This document shows, piece after piece, positions 1 to 11,094 of a DNA stretch of 64,000 nt. The stretch's first letter is position 1. Each line of letters begins with the position of its first letter. The stretch spans positions 62,001 through 126,000 of the forward strand of contig NC_018395.1 of the NCBI RefSeq assembly GCF_000208865.1, read 5' to 3'. The position numbers were made by a program, and so were the translations under genes. The notes below the pieces were generated by a model. It saw only the letters and a list, made by a program, of their open reading frames with translations. It had not been told where the DNA came from and made no database searches. The DNA comes from Neospora caninum Liverpool (Eukaryota > Apicomplexa > Conoidasida > Eucoccidiorida > Sarcocystidae).

Positions 1-78
1 CCGCTCCGCCTCCTTGCGCAGTGCGGGATCGGGCGAGATCACCGCACGCAGCAGAGACACAAACGCTTCCAAATCCAT
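1..78 (-). CDS. Importin-beta/karyopherin-like protein, N-terminal 26 codons only
   Basis: Reading the minus strand from the ATG at 78-76, the frame stays open to the window edge and gives 26 residues. They contain LLRAVISPDPALRKEAER, which resembles the first HEAT helix pair of importin-beta family receptors (IPO5/Kap121 type, where a segment like LLSPDN.VRKQAE occurs). Such receptors carry cargo through nuclear pores under Ran control. The start is preceded on the coding strand by purine-rich DNA with no competing in-frame ATG close by. Only the first exon piece is visible, so the exact importin subtype cannot be decided. The family assignment is an inference from one short motif. Confidence 0.55.
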   Translation of the reverse strand, partial: MDLEAFVSLLRAVISPDPALRKEAER

Positions 79-1117
79 GTCGAGAAGAAGTCGCAGAGTG
101 GAGAGCAACGCGCGTCACACGAGGGGAGGAAACGAGAAGAAAACGAGAAAACGAGAGCGGCAAAAGAGAGAGGAAGTGCGAGAAGGACGACAGACGGGAA
201 CGCGGAGAGAGGAGAGACCAGAGAGCCAGAGAGGGAGAGGAACAGCCAAGAAGAGAAAAAGGCTGGAGAGGGAGCGGAAAGAGGGGTGCGGAACGGTCAA
301 GGGGGGAGGAAACGACGTGGAGGGAAGAAGAGTCCAGAGACGGAGGAAAGGCAGGAGAAAAGACGAGAAAGGAGACAAAGAGGAGAGAGCGAGATAGAAC
401 GAGAAAAAAGACGGGGAAACAGAACGGGAGGAAAGGCCCAGGGCGCTGGCGAGAGAGCTGGAAACGACGAAGCGAGGAAGGGGCCGAGGAAACGAAGAGG
501 ACGAAGAGGGACTCGAGACATTCGTTACAGACACAAGCCACCAAGGGGCGGAAGAGAATCCTTTCAGGGGAACGGGGGGAGAAAAGAAAGAACAAAAAGC
601 GAAGGAACGCAACGTCACAAACTGGCAAAGATTGGCCGGCAGCGACACAGCGGAGTCGAAAGCTGTTTTGCAGAGAAGCAGAATCGCGGCGGAAGCTACG
701 AAAAAACCTTCCCCGTATGCGTTAATCCTTTTGCTTTCGTCTCAGCTCGTCGTCCGAGATAGAGAGAGACGCCCAAGAAAGAAGGCGAAAGAGAGAGAAG
801 AACACGGAAAAGAAATGATGGTCGGGAAAAGCTGCGGTGTGACTCCCACGCCTACTTTTGGAGCTGGGGGAGAGACAGAGAGACAGCCGGGGGCTCGGGC
901 GAGATCGAGGGGAAAAAGTGGAAGCGGCGAAAAGAGAGAAGCGCAGGAAGCAAACGAGAACGCACGAGAGCAAACATTTTGCGCGGCAGGGCATGGTCGA
1001 TTGTCCAGAAACGAAAAAACCTCGAGAAGAGCGGCGGCTTGGTATCAAAATTCGCAGAGCGTGGGGCAGGACGGTCCCGTTGTCGCTCTCTCGACAAGCC
1101 GGCGCGTGCCCGAAAGA

Positions 1118-1131
1118 GGTGTACATACACC
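1118..1131 (+). repeat. Copy 1 of recurring near-palindromic 14-mer
   Basis: GGTGTACATACACC. The same element recurs at 1998-2010 and 4075-4088 in the opposite orientation. Its right flank, CGCGGG, resembles that of the third copy (CGCGAGG). The function is unknown. TGTACATA on this strand also fits the UGUANAUA consensus bound by Pumilio-type proteins, if it is transcribed. Confidence 0.45.
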
Positions 1132-1997
1132 GCGGGTTCCTGTTGTAACGTGTACGTACAGTGGAACGCGCTCGCAAAAGAGGAAACTTGCCAAAAATAT
1201 CTCTTTTTCCCCACTCGCCTGCCCCCTTTAGGAAAGTCCTTCCCCTTCCTCAAAAGAGCCTTCCAAAAATGGTTCTCGAGGCTTGTTCTCGTCGAAAACG
1301 CCTGCCTGCGTGCCGCCTCGTACCGCTCCGGCCGCCGCTCTTCCTCTCGCTGGAAAAGATTGTTTCTTCGAGATCTCTTGGCTGTCATCTACGCTGCAGA
1401 TGACTCGATCAACTCGCTGCTGCCACTTGTGCGCTCCCAGGTGTATGCACAGGATCCGAATCCGACGCCGGAGAGTCCAGCGACAGGCGCCTGGCAACCA
1501 CATGGCGGTAATAGGATGCAGAGACATGTTTTTTCCACATACTAACTTCTCACGGCTCGAATCGACTAGCACGTGAGCCGAAAAGGGCGAACATGAATCT
1601 GCCATGTATCCCAATAAACAAAAGACACACAAATACGGTTCCACAACAATCGCCTGCAGTCCGTATGCATGATACATATACACACATATATACAAATAAT
1701 TACATATCTCTAATTCGGCGCACCCTGTTTTGTCCCTTTTTGTTTTTCTGGGGATTCTTCAACACAGTGGCCTTCATCATCTACACACCCTCGAGAAACG
1801 CGGCAAGAGGCACATCCACAGCGTCCTCAGCGAGAAACTCCCATCGTTTTGCCCCGACCGTAGGAATCGGACATTCTTCACGTAGCTTCCGATTGGATGC
1901 TTTCGCCAGTCGAGCAGATCTTTCGCTTACTCGGTTCTTCAGCAGCCACACCCTCTCGCGGACAGGCTGGGCAGGCTGGTCGACTGTCAGATGGTGC

Positions 1998-2010
1998 GGT
2001 GTATGTACAC
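1998..2010 (-). repeat. Copy 2 of recurring near-palindromic 14-mer
   Basis: GGTGTATGTACAC on the plus strand, the reverse complement of 13 of the 14 bases at 1118-1131. It lies between the low-complexity blocks in gene-free DNA. Confidence 0.45.
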
Positions 2011-2485
2011 TCCACAGAGACTCGACAGAGCAGAGAAAGAAGCGAAGCAGCGTTTTGGGGGGAGGGGGGGTGAAGTAATTCATGCCACCAAGCGTCTTCG
2101 GCCGAAACGGGGTGGAGGAAACAAGAAGGAGAACAGAGACAACGTACAGACAGATGAGTTCGATCACGAAGCAGAACTAAAGACGGAGATGAAAAACACG
2201 AAACTCGCAAGAAAATATACGGCTCTTGCGAGAGGACTCTGAAAAAAGGGAAGATACTTCCTTGCTGCTCCTCACCAGACGTCTCTCGAGGAGGGAGCTA
2301 ATGGGGTGTCAATGTTATGAAAAAGCTGAGAGCATGCATACTTCTCCACATATGTATCATGTGTATATTATGATTTCCCTTCGCTTCTAATAGAGACCTA
2401 CACTTATACACATATACTATGTTGGACATGATGCATTTTGCTTGAGAGAGACCGGGTGCCTGTACACCGGCTTTGTAGCGATATA

Positions 2486-2488
<3 letters not shown>

Positions 2489-2528
<40 letters not shown>
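2489..2528. repeat. AT dinucleotide microsatellite, about 20 units
   Basis: Uninterrupted alternation of A and T for 40 bases in intergenic DNA. Typical simple-sequence repeat, probably length-variable between isolates. Confidence 0.95.
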
Positions 2529-2531
<3 letters not shown>

Positions 2532-4074
2532 TCTGTGTCATAGATGTGTAGCTGCTCAGCCTTGAATAGGGAACATGTGATGGAGAGCAGAGGGTAGGTT
2601 CATGCAGTTGCCGGACGGCGTCGCTGGGCGTTTGTGAGGAGAGCTCTGACGTCTAAGGGAGGCAGCAGTGCGGATTTCTCAAGTTTGTGCCTAAGCATAT
2701 CGGCTTTTCTTAACGTCCGTGAAAGTGTCATCTGGCACGAGAACTCACTTCGGACATGAAGCCTGCGCTTTGAGGCTCTACACAGGCGAAGAGAGGTGAG
2801 ATTTTTTCTCTGATTCATTAACCCGAGAACGTAACGGTGTCAGAGATGTTAGGGACAAAAGGAGATTCAACCTTTGCCCTTTCACATAAAATCCGAACGT
2901 GTATTTCTCTACATAGATGCATCTCCGTCTAGATGTCTATTTCTACACCTCAATGTGTATGCGTTTATGCGAATCTACATATTTCTTGTCTATTTACAAA
3001 TCGTCCGTATCTTTCTGGAATCCCTTCTCCATACCTTTCCCATGTCAGTCTCTGCAGTTCCCTGTGTACCGGTCTCTAGCTTTCCGCTAGCCATCTCCCT
3101 CAGCCTGAACATCCGTGTATAAAACCACCCTGTATGCCGGTCTGCAGTTGCGAATACATCTACAGGTAGCCGTACGTTCGTTACGTGTGGGTGTATCCTG
3201 TATCGCCTGCGTGAGAGAGACAGAGAGAACTGAGCGCGGCGGAAAGAAGACGGGTTGCGACGTGGGCGTCGTCGCCTTCTCTGACAGGCTCTCTGGAGAT
3301 CGATACGGCCCGTCGACTGTCGCTACACATCGATGAAGGCGTCAACAATCTTTGGTCTCTTGCGGCGTCCTTTCTCTTTGTAGGCAGCTTCTCTCCGCGG
3401 TGTGTCGTGTGTGCGTGCTGAAGGCGGGGACGAAAAGATCACCTGCAGAGTCTTTGGATCTTTTTCGCATGTCAAAAACTGGCCGCCTTCTTTGGCGCAG
3501 TCAGGGTTCGAGGATTTCTTTGTTCCGTGCGTTTTTTCGGGGCACATCTCCGGTTTGCCGGTCTGCCTCTCTCGGCTTGCCGTCCTGTCTTTTCGTTCCG
3601 CTGTCTCGCTTTTCGGCGGGGATGCTCGCGCTGCGTTCGCATGTCTTGGGGTTTTCCTGTGTGTGTAGGTGTGGCTGTTTCGGTGTGTATTATGTCTACG
3701 TGCGTGTCTTTTTTCGGGAAGAAAACGCGAGCAACGGCGAAATCTCGAAACAAGAAAAGATGCCCTGACCAGCCCGCCGTCCAGCTGGTCCGTTTTCGCT
3801 CCCGTTTCCCCGCGATTCCGCTGCTTCGCACGTGCCGGACACTTCTCTCTCACTTCTAACTCGTGGTCCCCGCGGTCTTCTTTTCGTGCGCCGCAGCTTC
3901 CAAATCCGGAAAAGGAGCAGACCTGCCTGGACGTCCCGACGGAGAAAGCAAAAACCCATCCGTGCGAGGAAGAGCGCGGCTCTGGAGAGTGGCTTTTCTG
4001 CTGCTGGAAGAACCAGCAGGCCGTTTTCCACCGGACACAGGCAAGGCGAAACGAGACAGCCGCGCTCGCGGAAC

Positions 4075-4088
4075 GGTGTATGTACACC
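4075..4088 (-). repeat. Copy 3 of recurring near-palindromic 14-mer
   Basis: GGTGTATGTACACC on the plus strand, the exact reverse complement of the 14 bases at 1118-1131, followed by GCGAGG. A shorter match (CTGTATGTACACC) at 8879-8891 lies inside the cyclin coding sequence, and another (GTGTACATACAG) at 45022-45033. Confidence 0.45.
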
Positions 4089-6820
4089 GCGAGGCTGGCG
4101 AGCCAGCAAGGACCGGAAACCGGGGGGACATTCGCCGGGGAAATTCGAGCCTCTTCCGATTCAGAAAGGCCGTCGATGTGTCCGCTCCAGGAGCTCTGTC
4201 TGTGGCATTTCTCGGTTGCCGCTGCAGTCTTCCACACGCCGCTCTTCTAGCTACCTAGAAGACACACACGGCGTCCCCGGCCGTGTGTTACAATTTTTTG
4301 TGCTCGCAACCTGCTTGTCCACGTGGGAACAGCCTGGCGGCCTCGCCTCGCATCTCCGTGCCTCTTACTCTTCTCTTTCCTCTCCTTCGTCTCTTCCCTT
4401 CGTTTTCTTCTGCGCGGCCTCGTTCGTGCAGCGCTCTCCCCCTAGCGCAGGCGCGTTCCTCCTTTTCTTTTGGGGTTTTTTGCCCGCTTTGTCGCGATCT
4501 CTCCAGTTCACGCGTCGAGCCTCTCGTCTGCTGGACGACGCAGAGCATCTCATACACACGCGAGACGGTCTCCGAGTGTCTCTGTTAAAAAACCTGAAAC
4601 ACGGCCGGTCCCCGGCTGGTCTCCCCGCGCGACAGGGAGCGTCTGCGGCGCGCATCGTCCCTCGGGAGATTCCAGGCGTCTTTCCGGGACCCTACCACCT
4701 CTCTTTCAGTATCTCTTGCAGATGGACCTGAGCTGAGCCTTTTGCGTCCTTCGGCGTCTCGCAGCAGCCACGGCGCGTTTCGTCCAGCGATCTACCGTCT
4801 CTGCCTCGCCTGCTGGCTGCCGGCGTCGTGCTATGGCGCTCGGCTTCTCGCCTGAAAGAAGGGAAGTATATCTCCAGCGTGAACTCGCTTCCTTACAGGG
4901 GCATTTTCCAGGATTTTGCGGGCTTGCATGCGCAATTCCACGCCCGTTTCGTTCCTATCTCACCCAGCGACACCCGCAGTCTGTCTTTCCCTCGCTTCAC
5001 AACCTCGATCTTCCACGCCGTTTGTCCTTTTTGTCGAGATCGAAAAACGGACGTCGTCCCCGGCCCTTGGGAACCGCCCAATTCCTGCACTGCCGCTTCT
5101 CCCTGCTCTCGACAAAAGCACTCGCTCTCTCGCGGGCTTTCGGCAACGTTTGCACTTGCCTTCGAATCCGCCATCCCTGTCTCAAGTGATTGACACAAAA
5201 CAGCCTGCGTACCAAAGGCGCGTCTCCAGTCCCAGAAAACCGTTTTCTCTGCTTTCGCTTTGGCCCCCCTCCTGGTGTGTCTCGAGACCTGCGCGCTTTT
5301 CCGCTCTTGTTTTCGTTTCCCATCTTGGGTTTGTCTTCCCTCCGTCTTTTATTAGCTAGACGTCTCACCCGTCCATTCTCGCCGGGACCTCCCTGCGAGA
5401 TCACTCTTCATTTCTCCCGGTCGCGGTCGTCCCTCCTTCGCCCTCGCCACAACGAAATGTTTTCCCGCGTGTTTTCCACGTTCCCCGGCGCCCTTGCCGA
5501 AGACAGCCACGCGAAGCCCGTTTCCGCAGCGTGAATTTTTTCGGCTTTTTGACTTGCCAGGGATTTTTTGCGTCGTACCCGGAGATCTGGTCTCTCACCT
5601 CTGTCTCGCGTCTTCCCACTCCCCAGCGAGCTATAAATACGTCGATTAAAGATTCCCAACTTATTTGTGCCAATCTATCTTGGGGGTTCGGAAGTCGTGG
5701 TCCCAAGACCTAACGCGATCTCCTAGTCTCGCCCCTCTACGTCTCTCACATTTCTCGTTTGGAGCTTCTGTGCGTCTTGTCCGTTTTTTTTCTACTCTCC
5801 TGACGTTTGGCCAACTCTCTTCGCCCTCGCTTTTTTGTCTCTTGTCACTTCAGTTTTTTCTCGTCACTCCGCACGTTATTCTCCCTCCCAAGGACCAGCT
5901 CGCCGGCCTGCAGTTTCTGTCTTCCCCGATCTTCCTTCACTTGACTTCACAACGAGTTTTTTCTCCTTTCTGTCTTCCTCAGCAACTCGGGTGGTGTGCA
6001 CATCGGGCAGGAGGCTCTTGAGAGTTTCCCTTGCTCCTCGAGTGTCTTCTTGCGTCTTCCTCTCCTGTCTCTTTTTTGTCTGCTGCGTTCCGCTCCTCTC
6101 GTGGCTATCTGGTGCCTTCTCCGAGTCCCGCGCAGTCACTGTGTCGTCCAGTCAATTCTAGATTGTTGCTCAAAAAAAGTTGAAAATCCGAACTCAACTG
6201 GCAACTTCATCTCGCTTTTCGTCTCTCTGCTTGCGGCAGCCGTCGCTCTCCGAAGACGCGGCGGAGAGAAGGAAAGAAGAAATAGAAAAGAAAACGCAGG
6301 ACGAGAAGACCGAGAGTGAGGCCGCGGAGCGATCGCGAGAAGAGACAGCAGGAAGGCGGGAGTGAGAAGGCAAGACAGAAAGTTGGACACCATGACTCGG
6401 CTGGTGTTTTGAAGAGTTGACATCAGCCCCACGGGAATGAGGCAAACGGAAGGCTTCGGTCTTCCCTCTTCAGCCCGTCCCTGAAGAGGACGTGTGTCTC
6501 TATTGAATCCTGTCGTCCAAACGCACTCGTCCTCTCTGGTCTTTTCGTCAGCTCTCCTCCGTCTTCGCGAGGAAAGAGTCCCTCTCTTCTTCTCTCCACG
6601 TTCCGCCGTTCGCTTTTTCGCGCCGCTGCCTCCATGGACAGACCGCTTCGTCCGACACATGATTGCGCGAAGCCGTTCTTCCACGGAAAGGATCGCTTCT
6701 CCGCTGTCTCCGCCGTCCTTCTCTTTCGGTGCCGGACCGTGTTTTTTGAGGGCGGCATGCGCTCTTTGTTGAGCCTGGGCGGGTCGCGCAGGAAAGTGCC
6801 CAGAGAGAACACGAGGCTGA

Positions 6821-6930
6821 GAGGCTGAAGGAGACAGCCAAAGAGGAAAAAAAGGGAAAAGCGAGACTGACGGAGACAGCCAAAGGGGAAAGGGAAGAGG
6901 GAGGCTGAAGGAGACAGCCGAAGAAAACGG
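6821..6930. repeat. Imperfect tandem repeat, period about 40 bp, three copies
   Basis: The segment GAGGCTGAAGGAGACAGCC recurs at 6821, near 6864 (altered to GAGACTGACGGAGACAGCC) and at 6901, separated by purine-rich spacers. It lies about 100 bp upstream of the cyclin start, so it may be in its promoter or 5' untranslated region. Confidence 0.7.
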
Positions 6931-7035
6931 GAAAAGTTCGGCGCGGTAGAAGCCACGCTTCAGGTCGGACTCGTGTGCGTGAGCATTTGCGGTTCTTGGG
7001 TGACCTGATTTTGTTTTCCATCGAGCTCTGCCACA

Positions 7036-9210
7036 ATGCTGTCGAATATTCGTCAGCCGCGCTCCTCTTTTTCACCCCTCTCCTTTTCGCAGCCTGGAAA
7101 CGCATCTCAGCCCTCAACGAAACATCCAGCTACCCGTCTCCCTGTCTCTTCCCTTTCTTCTCATTCTTCGCTTTCTTCTTCTCATTCTTCTCTCTCTTCT
7201 TCTCTCCCCCTTGCGAGTTCTGCGTCCTCGCCAGCCAAGGACGCCGGTTCTTCGGGATCCTCTTTGTCTTTCACCTTCTCTTCCTTCTCCGGCTCTCTGT
7301 GTCGGACTGGACCGGAGGGGATGCTGGACCGCGGCCGTTTACCCGCGTCTTTGATCTTCTCGGAGACGTCGCGGAACTCCGCCAGTCTGCTGTCTCGCGT
7401 CGCGCGCGAAGAAGAGCCGGCTGCTGCGGCGGGACCGCTGAAGAGGAAGAACGAGACGCCTGGAGTCTTTTGTCCGAAGAAACGCGAGAGAAGGGCGGGG
7501 GCGTCGGAGACTGCACCGCAACGCAGCCCTCTGGAGAGGGAAGGGACAAGCGCTGGGGGTCTACACGAGCACGAGAGGCGCGAGAAAGACTGCCTAGACA
7601 GCTCAGGCTGCGATGCAGGGACGCGAACCGGTTCGAGTGTTTCTTCGCCTTTCTCTGCGCATCGATCTCTCCCGCCCCGCGCCTTCCCCTATCCGTCCCT
7701 CGCGTTCGCCCCGGGAATGTCGACGCGGGAAATCACGCGCCGCCAACAAAAGGCTCTCTGCTTCTTTCTCCGGTCTATGGAGAGACACCCCAAATCGACA
7801 AAAGGCGTGTCGCCAGCCGAGACAGAGCCCGAAAAAAAGAGCGTCCCCAGCCCCGCTGCAAGAACCTCCGATGCCAGCACTGCCTGCTCATCTTCGTATT
7901 CAGCGTCTGCCTCTCACCCTTCCGCTCTCACTTCCTCTCTCACTTCCACTCTCACGTCTCTTCCTTCTCTTCCTTCCTCTCCTCTGTCTCCGTCTTCGCG
8001 GTCGCTGTACATGGATGCTCGCGACGTGACGTTTGTGGTGGAGCAGAAGAGAGACGCGCGGCTGACGCCGCAGGCAGCCCTTTCGCCTGCGTTGGCCTCT
8101 CGACGCGCAAAGATTGTCGACTGCGTTCTGGAGTGGGCTGCCGAGTTGCAGACTTCGCGGATGCTGCTGACGCCCGACGACGTCTCCAAGTCTGCCGTTC
8201 AACTCGCTGTCTCCCTCCTCGATCGCTCCAACATCCTGACTATCTTTGACGAGAACGGCGCGAAGGCGTCGGCGCCGAGCGAGGCCGCCGTGCAGAAACG
8301 CCTGGACCCGAAGGAAGAAGATAACACGAGCAAGGCAGAGGACGCGAGCAAGGCAGAGGACACGAGCAAGGCAGAGGACACGAGCAAGGCAGAGACAAGA
8401 GGGAATGCCAGCTCCAGTCTGGGGGGAGCGGGTGTTTCGGAAGAAGGGCGCAGCAGTCGCGAGAAGGGGGTGGATCGGAAAGAGAATGACGCGCCTGGCG
8501 ATCAAGAGGCTTCTCTGGCTGCCTTTCCTCGGCCGCGGGTTTCGGGCGACGATCCGCAGGCGCTGAAGACGATTGCGGCGTTGTGTCTGTGCACGGCGCT
8601 GCAGTTTGACACACCGAATTCGATGGCTTTCGAGAGGAAGGCGAAGCGGCTCTTGGCGCTCTCGCATCTCTGCGCCCACACCTTCAACCTGCCTTTTCCG
8701 GAGGTACAGCGGGCGTTTCTCGACCGCGTCGGCTGCGTCGTGTCGGTCCCTGTCCCCATCGACTTCGCGAACTACTTCCTGTACAAGTTCGACGCGGCGT
8801 ATCTGCGGAAGAAGGGGAACGCGTCGTCCACGCAGCTCGTCGCGTTCCTCCTGGACTGCTTCGCCCTCACGCCGCAAGCTGTATGTACACCCGGAGCTCT
8901 CGCGGGCGCGGCGGCGGTCCTGCTGGCGAGGCGCATCTGCGAGAACAAGAAGGACCGGAGGGAACGGGAAGAAGCGATGTGGACGACGGAAATGAAGACC
9001 ATCACCGGGTTCGAGGCGCTCCAAGTGAAGAAAGTCTTGAAAACGATGAACGCCTTCCTCACTTCGAAACGCGGCCGGTTCCCCGGCCTGCACAAACTCC
9101 ACACGAAAGGATGGGCGGCGGTAGAGTGGGAACACCCTGCGTCCAAAAGCAGAACAAAAGCGGAAAAAGAAGAACGCAAAAGCAAAAAGACCGAGGCGGA
9201 GAAACGCTGA
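7036..9210 (+). CDS. Cyclin-fold (cyclin N-terminal domain) protein
   Basis: Single open frame of 724 residues from an ATG in context CCACAATGC to TGA. Residues 1-340 are Ser/Pro/Arg-rich low complexity. About 355-405 resembles the first half of a cyclin box (RRAKIVDCVLEWAAELQ, then a helix with LAVSLLDRSNILT, like the LLDRFL helix of cyclins). A charged linker with four DTSKAE-type repeats interrupts it at about 430-455. The fold resumes at about 505 (LKTIAALCLCTALQFD, then FNLPFPEVQRAFLDRVGC, then a second helical half ending CTPGALAGAAAVLLARRI). Cyclins activate cyclin-dependent kinases in cell-cycle or transcription control; the partner kinase cannot be told. The C-terminus is Lys/Glu-rich. 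The split cyclin box is unusual. An intron removing part of the linker cannot be excluded. The family call is from pattern only. Confidence 0.7.
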   Translation: MLSNIRQPRSSFSPLSFSQPGNASQPSTKHPATRLPVSSLSSHSSLSSSHSSLSSSLPLASSASSPAKDAGSSGSSLSFTFSSFSGSLCRTGPEGMLDRGRLPASLIFSETSRNSASLLSRVAREEEPAAAAGPLKRKNETPGVFCPKKRERRAGASETAPQRSPLEREGTSAGGLHEHERREKDCLDSSGCDAGTRTGSSVSSPFSAHRSLPPRAFPYPSLAFAPGMSTREITRRQQKALCFFLRSMERHPKSTKGVSPAETEPEKKSVPSPAARTSDASTACSSSYSASASHPSALTSSLTSTLTSLPSLPSSPLSPSSRSLYMDARDVTFVVEQKRDARLTPQAALSPALASRRAKIVDCVLEWAAELQTSRMLLTPDDVSKSAVQLAVSLLDRSNILTIFDENGAKASAPSEAAVQKRLDPKEEDNTSKAEDASKAEDTSKAEDTSKAETRGNASSSLGGAGVSEEGRSSREKGVDRKENDAPGDQEASLAAFPRPRVSGDDPQALKTIAALCLCTALQFDTPNSMAFERKAKRLLALSHLCAHTFNLPFPEVQRAFLDRVGCVVSVPVPIDFANYFLYKFDAAYLRKKGNASSTQLVAFLLDCFALTPQAVCTPGALAGAAAVLLARRICENKKDRREREEAMWTTEMKTITGFEALQVKKVLKTMNAFLTSKRGRFPGLHKLHTKGWAAVEWEHPASKSRTKAEKEERKSKKTEAEKR
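8323..8394 (+). repeat. Coding tandem repeat, 4 x 18 bp
   Basis: Four consecutive copies of a unit close to GACACGAGCAAGGCAGAG encode DTSKAE (first copies NTSKAE and DASKAE). Copies three and four are identical, which indicates recent expansion. The repeat keeps the reading frame and sits in the linker that splits the cyclin box. Confidence 0.95.
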
Positions 9211-11006
9211 AAGGGTAGAAGAAAAGAGAGAAGGGGGAGCGCCTGGCGGCGGTGCATGATGTGTGTTTTCTGGCGAAGAAAAAGGTGAGCGAGGCCAGCA
9301 GAAAGGAAGGCGGAGATATGGCAGCGAGGGAAAACGCGGAAACGGACACTTTCTTGGCAGGAACAGAGGATGGGAAAGCCGGGGGGAGGGTCAGGCATCG
9401 CAGAGTTGCGATGGCGGGAACGCGTCTTTGCAAAGCAGAGGATAGCGCGAGTCTGTCTCTTGGTGGGGGAGGCAACAGTTTGTCGAACCGCAGAGAAGAC
9501 GTGAATTCTTGCCGCGGGGGCTTTCCCGAGCAGCGGCAGAGTCGGGGGATGCGGCGAGAGAAACAGGAAGAAAAAGTCTAGTAGGACGGGTTGTTGAATG
9601 CGGGGAGAAGCGTGGAGGCGGGAAAAGGTGTGTTTCAGAGCGTTTGCTGTGAGAGATCAAGTTGATCTTTTTTCTCAAGTCTGATGAGATTCGCATCGCT
9701 CCTCCCGAGATGGAGCGTCTTTGGCGGATTTCGCCGCGGTATTTCGTAGCATTTTCCGGGGAACTTTTCTCTGCCCGGTGTGTTTTCTGTGTCGCAGCTC
9801 TCTTGTTCGTCCGGGCAAACCCGTGGAAGCTGTCTCTTTCTTCTCTGCACGTGGCCTGGAGTGCTGTCCCGCGACGGTCCGCGCTGTGTATCAATCGAGT
9901 TGACCCGTTCGTTTCTCTTTTGGCGTGTGTGCTGTGACGGTCGAACGCAACTCAACAGCGCGCAGTAAACAAAGTGGTTTTTGCCTTCTCAGAAGCAGAG
10001 CGAGAAAAGGAGGGAGAAGAAGAGAGAGAACAAGAGAAGAGGAAGTCGGGAGCAGTAGCGCCCTACTGGCAGCTCGCCGCATAGTCGAGGAAAAAGACAG
10101 CGAAACAGAAGAAAGAAAACAAGAAAACCAAAGAAGAACGAGAGACGGAAGAACAGAAAGAAAGCAGAGAAAGAGAAGTGAGCAAGAAAAGACACAGCGA
10201 GAGAGGCGAGGGCCCGTTGACAAAAGCGACGAGAATGGGGACAGACGAGAGCAGAGAGGTGGAGCGTTTGGGCCTGCAGAGAACAGTCGCGCCCCTAGGC
10301 ACTGTGTCACAGCTGAAAAAGAGTTTGAAAGAAAAAACAGTTCTCTCGTTTGTAACGAGATCCTCTGTTACAAACAGTCTGAAAAAAAGAACGAGGAAGG
10401 AATAACGTCTGCCGTGACCCCAGTGACTCCCATCGATTTCCCGAGTACCTCTCTTTCTCTCCTTTTCTTTTTTCAGGCCGTCACTCTTTTCAGTCCTCCT
10501 CTTGTTTCCTATGTCCCCTTTCCTCGGGTTGCTCCGCTTTCCATCTTTTCTACGCTTCTCTCCCCGTCCGGTTCTCCTCCGTCTTTACTTCCAATCCTTC
10601 GTGTCAACTTTCCGTTCTCTCTCATGCTGCCTGCTCGTTCAAATCTTCATCATGTCTCTGTCCTAGCCTCTCTCTCCATCCTTCCCGCCCTCGTCTCCAC
10701 CTTTCTCTTTCCGTCCACGCTACATCTTTCTCGCGGCTGCGCACTCTTCATTTCTTCCGCGCGGACTGGCCTTCCGCCTCAGTGGCATCGCTGCTCTCTG
10801 AAAAAAAAGGACGAAAACGCGAGACACAGCGGAGATGATAAAGGACAGGCGAGGCGAGATGAGAACGAGGGCAGAAAAACCCCAAAACGATGCAAATCTC
10901 ATCTGGGGCTTTGCGTAGGAGAGGAAATGAAGAACAGGCCGAGAGGCATGCAAGCATATGTCCACGTCGAAGAAAAAAAAGGCCGTATACGAATTTCACA
11001 TCAGCG
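9211..11006. other. Intergenic region between convergent cyclin and U2A' genes
   Basis: It holds purine-rich DNA (9211-9600 and 10000-10230), a pyrimidine-rich block (10440-10740) and no frame that I can support as a gene. The 3' untranslated regions of the convergent genes on both sides are expected here. Confidence 0.6.
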
Positions 11007-11052
11007 TCAATAGACACATAGACGCATGCATCTGCGCATATCCACACATCCA

Positions 11053-11094
<42 letters not shown>

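Larger units (their letters stand above)
79..7035. other. Long intergenic region without a supported gene
   Basis: About 79-1000 is almost pure purine on the plus strand (GAGAGA, AAGAAG), which creates Arg/Lys/Glu-rich and Ser/Phe/Leu-rich frames that are composition artefacts. 3600-7000 is pyrimidine-rich. Several frames look mildly protein-like but lack a recognisable start, splice pattern or family: a minus-strand frame ending in TAG at 1781-1783 (reads back to about 1960), a minus-strand frame 2600-2818 starting with ATG, and a plus-strand frame 4732-5190. They could be exons of an unrecognised gene or non-coding RNA. A TA microsatellite (2489-2528), a short tandem repeat (6821-6930) and three copies of a 13-14-mer lie here. 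Confidence 0.5.

Noticed and set aside
14..1388. Arg/Lys/Glu-rich and Phe/Leu/Ser-rich frames in the first kilobase
   Set aside because: They result from purine-only DNA, with no motif and many overlapping frames on both strands.
3323..4250. 304-codon minus frame and 193-codon plus frame
   Set aside because: Overlapping open frames on both strands without recognisable domains; composition explains them.
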